Shown here: positions 17,739-25,165 of the stretch, one piece after another
How the letters are laid out: each line of letters opens with the position of its first letter
Position numbering within the stretch: the first letter of the stretch is position 1
Assembly: GCA_964035545.1 (NCBI GenBank)
Contig: CAXIUT010000090.1
Coordinates: 1-25,165 of the forward strand
Length of the DNA: 25,165 bases
DNA from: Bugula neritina
Lineage: Eukaryota; Bryozoa; Gymnolaemata; Cheilostomatida; Bugulidae
Reading direction: 5' to 3'
Translations under genes and position numbers: made by a program
Notes under the pieces: model-generated
The model's input: the letters and a program-made list of their open reading frames with translations, nothing else
Databases searched by the model: none
Told to the model about the DNA's origin: nothing

Positions 17739-20077
17739 ATGATAAACATCAAGAATCTCATCAACAAGAGAACATAATAAAGCAATCAATACTAATCAAA
17801 AAATATAATTTTCAATCAAAATAATGCCAATGAGTAATACAATAACAAAAAATAAAAGATAAATTCATTGAATAGCAATTATGAAAAGAAGAAATATTCT
17901 AATTAAATAAAAACAGGATAAAGAAGATAACAATAAATAAATTATAAGATAAAAACATAAACAAAAATATACGATCTATATTTTATATTTAGAAATAATT
18001 CTTAAGCAATGTCGATCAATAATTTAATCAATTTACTCATCAAAATACTAGAACTAAGATTTGTCAATTTAAAAGAAGCTTAATAAACTCAAAACTTTGA
18101 TAAAATTATCAATTATCTTACCAAAAAAATCAATAAAATGATTCCATAAGATATGATTCGCTTCCTCTTCAAATTAAAAAAAATAAAAATGAATAAAATA
18201 GATATCAAAAGACTATCTCCTTTCATTATAGCCATTATCAATCAAGTAAACTTTTATTTAATATAGTTTTCTCAACGTTCTTTCATATAAAAGTCATAAT
18301 CGAATAAAATATATTAATCTTTTGATGTTATTTCAATAGAATCTAATTTTAAACTACTTCACAGTTTACATTATCTTCATTTTATATCTGGTATTTAATT
18401 TTAGCCATTAATATCAGAACTTATTGTAATGAATTTAAATTATTTTCATAGTATAGTCAAAGATTATCTTGATAAAAATACATAAAATTTTAAAGTGCAT
18501 AGAATACAATTGAGTTTCTATCTTAGTTTGATCAAAATATCAATATAATACAAATTATCATCATAAAAAATCATAAATTTTGTCAAAATTATCAAAAAAT
18601 TTAGGTAAATAAAATAAAATTTAGTAAACATATTGAAGATAACATATCAATTCTATTTGATCTAGCTTGTATTCTTCTTGAAAATAAAGTAATTTTTAAA
18701 AAGAGTAAAGGCTAAGGAATGAGTAAAAATGAAGAACTATCTTGGATAATTGAGACTATTTCATAAGAAATATAAAAACCTTTTAAATTAATTAAAATAT
18801 AACCTAAATATCTTCTTAAATATATATAAAATTTAAAGAATTTAAATGAAAATTAACTATAAAATCTTTAACTAACATAAATAAAAGAAAAAACTATCAA
18901 TCAAGTACTTTAATTTACATTTAAAACATATCAAAAATATTGGCTTTCAAATTATTTAACAAATTTATAATAAAAAGCAATATAATAATGGTTTTAAGAG
19001 TCTCTTAAACTAAAAAAATAATATCTGAACTCAATATTACTAATTTATCATAATTATATTATAGATAAAAAATAAAATATCAATAAAGAATTCAATAATT
19101 TAGTTAATCTCTGTATTGAATATTTCAGCTAGTTAAGTTTCAGCACCAAAGCTATCATTCTTCAAATATGTTTCTAAAAGAATAGATTGAATCTTAAATC
19201 AATGTTAGATATATTTTTTAATCTTGATCAGCATTCAGATAAAAATAAAGAATAATTCAAACAAATAAAATTTTTTAAATCAAGCTAATCTATCGAATAA
19301 TATTTAAAACTATTTTAATATTGGCCACAAGTTACTAAAATAAGTTCTATTACCTTTGATTCATATCGAGAAGGAATTTTCATTAAAATACTTTTGAAAA
19401 ATATTTTCTATCTTGAAAATAATAGCTTTTTTGCTCATCTTATGGCTGAAAGAATGGCAATATAGTCGTAATTTTTAGATTTATTTATGAAAAAACATGA
19501 TAAATTTTGTCTTTAAAATAGAACATTAAGTAAAAGAAAATTATAAGAAGCCCAATAAGGTAGTTTTAGAAAAGAACTACAAAATTAAACTTTAATTCTC
19601 AGTGAAAAAGATGATAAAAATAAGTTAAGTTAATATTATTTAGTTAAATATAAACTTAGACTCAAAATAAAAAGATCTGTAAGAATATTCAAATTTTCTC
19701 TTCAAATACTATAGTTTCTCAATAAAAAGAATAATAAATATGAAGAAATCACTAATTCATCTTATTTTAAGTAAATTTATTCTGTTTTTGATGAAGATAT
19801 GACAAGCTTATATTTTCCTTAACTTTTTACATAGTAAATTATTAAAAATATGAACTAGATCATTTGTTATCTTGAAAACAAACAAATTTTACAAAAAGAG
19901 GATCAAATTTATCAAATAAATTAATGGATTATTAATAAAAAATTGAATAGCTAATAAAAATCAATGGATATTATCAATAATTTAAAATAAAGTAGTTTAA
20001 AATAAGACAAAAAGAGGTTTCAAAGTTTCAAAGTCTCAGATAATGAAAATATATTAGATAATGAATTAGTTGAATGA
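17739..20077 (+). CDS. Large helical protein of unknown function, possibly cut at its 5' end
   Basis: A 20-nt intron at 18605-18624 joins two long open frames ending at TGA 20075-20077. With ATG 17739 the product has 772 residues; with ATG 18009 (MSINNLINLL) it has 682. I do not recognise it. It is Lys/Asn/Ile/Gln-rich, almost entirely helical, with repeated short helices such as FLFKLKKIKMNK followed by RLSPFIIAII. This pattern recalls the helical repeats of FAST/RAP-type mitochondrial RNA proteins, but no RAP domain is seen. The frame is open all the way to the telomere block: four TGA between 17702 and 18008 lie in the other two frames and none in this one. Coding sequence may thus have extended further left before the junction. 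Confidence 0.68.
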
Positions 20078-20090
20078 AAATCAATATTGA

Positions 20091-21414
20091 TCATGCCTAT
20101 ATAATTTTAATAATATTAACAGCTATTTATCGATTAGAACTCACTCCCACCTGAACTATTTATCCCACAATAGAGTAAATATCATCACATTTATATCGTA
20201 ATATATTCAAATGATAACCCAATAAAACCAACAAAACCCTCAAATTTATCATCTGGTTCAAATCTATATTAGAATACTACTACCTGACCGATACAACTAT
20301 AACTATCGAACCACTATATCCACCAATATCTTCATATCACTTGCATAAAAGTAATCAGGCTACCTCTAGCATAACACATAAATAAAAGCCAAATAGTTAT
20401 TCAACCTTTCTTCAGATGTCTCTTCATTCAAAACCTGGAGTAAAAGTTCTGCAAAGAATCGTTGGTACTGTTACTGGCAACAGAACTCAGTGGCTGCACT
20501 TTGAAATTTTTATACTCCTGTCAAAGTCAAAAAAGCCACAAAATCCAAAATTGGTTTAGGATCCTAATTCATTATTACTTTACTTCCAGTTTGCTGGTTA
20601 TCAGCGCAGAAAATAACTCAATTAAACTATAATGCTTTATCTCCATATTCTATTACTTTTATTATCTTTACATCGGTATGTAAACCAACTTCTAAACATG
20701 TACGATTCGTTCAACTATCTTTTCAACCGGTACTTCCACTATCTTCTCGACTATTTTCTCCAGCACATCTTGCTGAGAAGTTGAAACAGGTGAAGATGCA
20801 TTTTGAAAAGATACTTTTTTTTATCCTTTAAGAGAAATTTGTTGAATAGGGCATATTTTATATTATTTTTTATTTAAAGATTTAGATTGAAATTCAAGTT
20901 AAATAGTCTTAGATTGCATTTTAAGTTTTAACTTTTTTATAAAATCTTGATTTATCTCATTTCCATTTTATTTAATAGTACTTTTTCGTCCACTTCCTGA
21001 TTGTCGAACTGCTGATGACATTTTTAAACTTTATCTGATCAAAAAATGAGAATCTCTTAATGCTGGATTACGTATTACTTATGTTGTTTTTTCAATTGCT
21101 GTTACCCAAGACCATTTTTCTTGATGATCTTGAGCAGAAAGATAGAAATAGGTGTCATCAGATTAGACTCTAAAAACTTGAGATTTTTAGTATTGATTTT
21201 TATAGAATGATTTAATAGTTGTTATGTCTTTTAATAAGATTTTTTAACTTGGATTTTTATATACTCCATGCATCTAAAACGCATAGAGATGGGTTTTGGT
21301 CAAAACTAAAGACTGCCTTCTCCACTCTTTGTGAATTCTAGATCTTTTATAAAGAAATCCTTCTTTCACCTTATTGACGCGAACATCCTGTTCAACCTAC
21401 TCATCTTTATGCAT
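20091..21414 (-). CDS. PH-domain protein with an EKIVEVPVE-type repeat and an SPIN90/Ldb17-like C-terminal domain
   Basis: Residues 15-110 form a PH domain: VKEGFLYKRS start, strand pattern, and a final helix with WSWVTAIEK carrying the invariant Trp. It should bind phosphoinositides or a protein at the membrane. A Gln/Lys/Ser linker follows, then a repeat EKIVEKIVEVPVEKIVERIV like those of alveolin/articulin cortical proteins. The C-terminal part (ILDFVAFLTLTG, RFFAELLLQVLNEET, FYASDMKILVDIVVRQL, then LRVLLVLLGYH) resembles the SPIN90/Ldb17 leucine-rich domain (DUF2013), which works in actin patches. The third intron (20 nt, 20264-20283) is well supported. The link between repeat and C-terminal domain needs two introns (22 nt at 20650-20671, 34 nt at 20594-20627) around a 22-nt exon and is uncertain. 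With all three, 415 residues result. Two genes remain possible. Confidence 0.6.
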
Positions 21415-21460
21415 TTAATTCCAACAAATTTTATTAAATAGCAAGGTTAGATAATATACA

Positions 21461-22467
21461 TCATTTACGAGATGTCAAACTATGACTGATAGTTTTTGAT
21501 AAGTTTTGACGGTGGCAAGAAATAGAAGTTGATGGAGTAGAATTAGCCACACTCATCCTTCTAAAAGTCTCTTTTGCTCCTTATACTTTGTCTTTACGCT
21601 TTATCTATCTTGGAGGGTCCTAGATGTATTCTGGAAATGGTGTGAAATAACCAAATAGTCCTGATTTATTTGGGTTGTTTGATTTCCATTTGTTCTCATG
21701 TCCAAAAATATTAAACTTTGGATCTTTGCTTTTTTTCTTGATAAAAATAAAAATACTTCAGGAAACTCAACTTCAGTACCATATATTTTTTTATCTTTAT
21801 TGAAAGTGTTCTTTGGGTGTAAATTAATTTTGAAGGCATGTTCTCCTTCAAGAGACTTATCTTTCTTATGACGATCAACTTCAGTCTGATGAGCTCTTTA
21901 ATAAGGATCTTCCATATATTTGACAGGCTTGAAGAAAGATCGAATAACTGTGCTTTGTTGATTAGCATAAGCATTTCTTGGCTGAGAAATAACCTTTCCA
22001 TCTTATTATCGATTTCTTTTTGGATTCTTTTCAGGATTATTTTATTCAGTATAGTTGTAAGGAACTTTTTGAGTTTCCTTCCATCCTGAGGCTGGCTTGA
22101 AAGCTTGATCCTTAGTAAAGGTTTTCCTAAAAGTTTAGTTCTCAATTTGAAGTAATTTTCTGTCAGGGTCGATATATTAATCTTTAACTTGTCCTTCGAA
22201 AAGTGAATTAATTGGAGTAAAGTGTGATTTTCTGAGTTGTCCTGATCTAGTAGGATTGGTGTAGAATCCTCGAGGCTTGGTGACTGGTTTTCCAGACTCA
22301 TTTTTAGGATCTAAAATAGCTGAATAAATACGAAGAACAGTTTTATATTGGCCATCATCACCAATGGCATGAGAGGCAGGAGAACTGAAGAGTCCAAATC
22401 TTCTTTTAGATCCAAGAGTATCAGCTTATCTGACATGAGTTGCTCTGAGGGCTTATACTTAGCTCAT
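21461..22467 (-). CDS. CFAP96: CFAP96 homologue (C4orf47/UPF0602 family), cilia-associated
   Basis: One 20-nt intron (21737-21756) gives 328 residues. Family landmarks in order are: RRFGLFSSP with GDDGQY near the N-terminus, a GFYTNP segment, FEGQVKDQYIDPDR, KVISQPRNAY, a block reading EGEHAFKINLHP followed by KNTF, and after the intron FNIFGHENKW, then SGLFGYFTPFPEYIQDPP. This order and spacing match vertebrate CFAP96/C4orf47, a protein located to centrosomes and cilia. The intron is confirmed by family similarity continuing in the new frame. The start ATG 22467 precedes the first family-like block by about 20 residues; no better start is seen. It lies head to tail with the PH-domain gene, 46 bp apart. 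Confidence 0.85.
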
Positions 22468-22634
22468 CTGTTTATTGTAAATAAATATAACTGAGGCATT
22501 TAATTTTATTATTTATTCAAAAACTCATCTTCATAAAAATAGTATTTGATTAAACATTCTTTTTTAAACTAATTTATATCAAAAAACAAAATTTTATGCC
22601 AATTCATCTAAATTTAAATCATAATTTAAATATT

Positions 22635-24020
22635 ATGATCAAGCTAAGTTTACTTTTTCTGTTGTTATTGGTCGTTTCACTGCAACAGGATAACTAATCC
22701 AAGATCAAATAGGATGTAGATGACATAACTAACACTTTGAGAACTATATAGGCTCAGATTGATCGACTTCAGAATCGCAATAGACAATTAAAACTAAGAT
22801 TTAGTCGGCTCTTTGAAACAAATTTACAAATTAAGATAAAGAAATTAACATTAACAATGTATCTATCATTCCTAGCATAAGCATTCCCTATAAAGACAAT
22901 CTTTACTTTACTATGATGATTCAAAAAAAATCAAAATTTCTTTACTTTAAGAGGCGATATGATCTATTAAACCAAATAAAGATCAACTATCTTGGCTACC
23001 ATTCGAAATGAATACACTTACTTGGCATAAACTCACAATAATGGTACTTTGCTTTTGAATAAATTGAAGGTTGCCAACAAAAAAACTCATCTATAATATT
23101 AAATAGGACTAGATTTAAGTAAAGCTTGGGGATTTAAAGCAGATAGCATCTTTTTAATAAATCCATTTAATAATCCTAATTACTTAGTTGCAGATCATAA
23201 CAATGGAATAATACTCTATTTTGATCGATATGGAACAATAATAAAAGAAATCAAAGTAGGAAAAAAGATAATTCAAATATAGAAACATGCCCATAACTTA
23301 ATTATTTTATCATAGGGATAGTTATTATTTTTTAATTTAAATAAAAATTCAACCAAAACAACCTGTCTACTTCCATAAGGTCAAATATAGTATTTTAAAT
23401 TCTAATAATCCAACTTCAAATACATCTATCTAGCCCAATAAAGATATCTTTACCAGTATGATTTAGGATATTAATGTAAACCTATTCGATCATATCATAT
23501 TCCAACAAATTCATCGATTTATTTGACCAGTCAAGTTGCCTTCATCGAATCTAATAACAACCATTATGCTCTTAATTTGACATAAGGAACTTTTAAACCC
23601 TATACCTTACCTATTGAGTCATGCAAAGGACAATCTAAATTAACTGTCTCTAAAAAAATTTCTTCACAATATATTATGTCAAGAATATGCATAAATTAAT
23701 AGAAGATAGTAATTTCTCACATCCTTGTTGATTTAGATATGAAAACAGGAGATATAGCAGACTTTTCTAAATTTAGAATACCTTTGCTTTTACTATCTTT
23801 TGGAGTCATTATTTATGTGACAGTAAAAAATAAAAAGAAATAAAATAATATTCAATAATAACAGGTTTTCAAAGATATTTTAATGGGAAAAATAACATAA
23901 GAATAAGTAATCACAGTAGAATAAACAAAAGTAAAACATTAAACAAAATAAATATCACTTATTAATAAAAAAAAATATACAATGAATGATAAAGGGCTCA
24001 ATAAGATAAAATAAAATTGA
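22635..24020 (+). CDS. Type I membrane protein with signal peptide and probable beta-propeller ectodomain, one frame slip
   Basis: The protein starts with a strong signal peptide (MIKLSLLFLLLLVVSLQQ) and a short coiled coil. After a 32-nt intron (between 22803 and 22834) comes a long ectodomain with repeated short strands (YLVADHNNGIILYFDRYG, YLTSQVAFIES, YIYLAQQRYLYQYD) that looks like a WD/NHL-type propeller. One membrane helix (about residues 370-388, IPLLLLSFGVIIYVTV) and a basic Gln/Lys tail end at TGA 24018-24020. Near the start of the ectodomain the frame changes at a run of eight A (22923-22930); seven A would give a continuous 450-residue protein, and no intron explains it. Function is unknown; a surface or endomembrane receptor is the inference. 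Confidence 0.68.
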
Positions 24021-24101
24021 AATTAGTATAAGAAATATGATTTTTATGATAAATAAATATCAACTAATAAATAAATAAATTATAAAGTTTATCTTGAATA
24101 A

Positions 24102-24985
24102 ATGAGCTAGGTTAACTAAAGCAATGTTGCCTTCAATTTGAAAAACAATTAGTCAGTTGTTTTCGAAGTAGATTAATCATAAAATCATTAGTCTAATCAC
24201 GAATTTGATCCTAATTCCTCACCAATAATCACATAAAATGTACCCTTTAGAAGTCCTATGAAACCAATCAGCAACTGGTATATTGGTAGTAATATTGCTC
24301 TCAACCTTTGCTATGTAGCATTAGCTTTAATTCTTATCTTAACTAAAACCTAACTTGGAAAAGCATTTGCAATAGCCTTTGTTGTTTCAGTTTATCTTAT
24401 CTATCTAGTAATAGCCTATCATTTCTCTAACTTGCTAGCTCTAGCTAGTCTTCAGAGTATTCACTAATACAAATCTACTTTCAAAAAACTGACTACTTCA
24501 AACTGTTCTTTAAAGTTTAAATATATACCTTCAAAAAATCATATTGATGAGGCTGCTAAAGTTTACCAAGAATAATATGATAAGATAAAAATAGTAGATA
24601 GAAGTGGATCATTTTATAGTATATAAAGAAATTTCTAGGTAATTATGATAAAATATCATAAAAAATTCTTTTACTGTGATAGTGTTTTTAAGCAAGAGTT
24701 CTTCATGATTTTAGCGATTTTGCAGATAAATGCAGAAGAGAACATTAGTCTCGTCATACTAAGTATCTTTTGAAAGGAAAATAGAAGATAGAACTCATAG
24801 TTGACGATATGGTGAGCGAGATGGGATTTTTTGTTGATGAAGATAACTGTTATAAATGTGTATTTTTTTTAACTTTACTTACAGGATTTGGAGTTTATTT
24901 CGAATTTTTTATGAAAAATAGAGTTATCAGATATGAAATGGATATAGTAAAAGAAATAAGTCCAGATTAAATAAGAAACAGATGA
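24102..24985 (+). CDS. Three-helix membrane protein of unknown function
   Basis: The frame starts at ATG 24102. With a 23-nt intron (24676-24698) it encodes 286 residues and ends at TGA 24983-24985, about 50 bp before the telomere. A hydrophilic Asn/Gln/Ser-rich N-terminus is followed by two adjacent membrane helices (about 62-82 and 88-110), a soluble loop with KNHIDEAAKVYQEQYDKIK, a segment HDFSDFADKCRREH, and a last helix (about 243-262, CVFFLTLLTGFGVYF) with a short charged tail. No family is recognised. It lies in the same frame as the preceding gene, separated by its TGA and 81 bp without another TGA, so a longer two-part protein by readthrough cannot be excluded. Confidence 0.68.
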
Positions 24986-25033
24986 AAATAATGATAATCT
25001 ATTGTAATAATTATTAATAATATATATTCATTA

Positions 25034-25165
25034 GGGGTTGGGGTTGGGGTTGGGGTTGGGGTTGGGGTTGGGGTTGGGGTTGGGGTTGGGGTTGGGGTTG
25101 GGGGGGTTGGGGTTGGGGTTGGGGTTGGGGTTGGGGTTGGGGTTGGGGTTGGGGTTGGGGTTGGG
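25034..25165. repeat. Right telomere, GGGGTT repeats
   Basis: GGGGTT repeats run to the end of the window in the orientation of a right chromosome end. One run has seven G (25100-25106). The junction reads ATTCATTAGGGG, whose complement CCCCTA matches the left telomere junction. Confidence 0.97.

Noticed and set aside
17216-17833. Plus-strand open frame running through the internal telomere block, seeming to be a gene truncated by the telomere
   Set aside because: GGGGTT contains no stop in any frame, so ORFs pass through it automatically. The minus strand of 17178-17534 gives a far better protein that stops before the block.
21711-22301. 196-residue minus-strand ORF
   Set aside because: It is a shadow in another frame of the CFAP96 gene, which matches its family over the whole length.
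1-25165. CRISPR arrays, tRNA or rRNA genes and transposases
   Set aside because: None seen on either strand. The only arrays are telomere repeats, and a bacterial-type system is not expected in ciliate macronuclear DNA.

Overview
The window is ciliate macronuclear DNA. It begins with C4A2 telomere repeat and ends with G4T2. Long coding frames are full of TAA and TAG (read as glutamine), with TGA as the only stop. Introns are tiny (about 19-34 nt, GT..AG) and genes lie 8 to about 200 bp apart on both strands. This fits an oligohymenophorean of the Paramecium type (tiny introns, compact genes). The nearly pure G4T2 repeat differs from the mixed G4T2/G3T3 known for P. tetraurelia, so I do not name a species. 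ORFs called with the standard code are fragments; nearly all genes below were read by hand with the ciliate code. Layout, left to right: left telomere (1-68); an unidentified subtelomeric gene with a disturbed 5' end; two tandem DUF1772 membrane proteins (+); a block of minus-strand genes from 3144 to 11339 (secreted histidine acid phosphatase, two-helix membrane protein, charged helical protein, RRM/RS splicing factor, one-helix membrane protein, a third DUF1772 copy with a one-base frame slip, and a seven-helix receptor fused to a phosphatidylinositol phosphate kinase). Then come an ExoIII/APE-type endonuclease with a probable mitochondrial presequence, followed by a tandem C-terminal fragment of a second copy (+); an MTG1-type permuted GTPase (-); two convergent coiled-coil genes only 8 bp apart; and a small minus-strand gene. 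At 17608-17701 there is a block of 94 bases of G4T2 in the orientation of a right chromosome end. The sequence nevertheless continues with a large helical protein (+), a PH-domain protein that seems joined to an SPIN90/Ldb17-like C-terminal domain (-), a CFAP96 homologue (-), and two membrane proteins (+), ending at the right telomere (25034-25165). How it fits together: there is no operon logic; this is ordinary dense ciliate gene packing. Recurrent themes are membrane signalling (receptor-PIP kinase, PH protein), mitochondrial functions (MTG1-like GTPase, presequence-bearing endonuclease), cilia (CFAP96) and local duplication (three DUF1772 genes, two endonuclease copies). The most unusual items are the interstitial telomere block, which makes 1-17701 look like a complete small chromosome fused to a 7.5 kb piece with one telomere, the endonuclease in which two catalytic acids are replaced by their amides, and the receptor-PIP kinase. 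Several genes show one-base frame slips, two of them in A homopolymers, so sequencing error has to be excluded before calling them pseudogenes.
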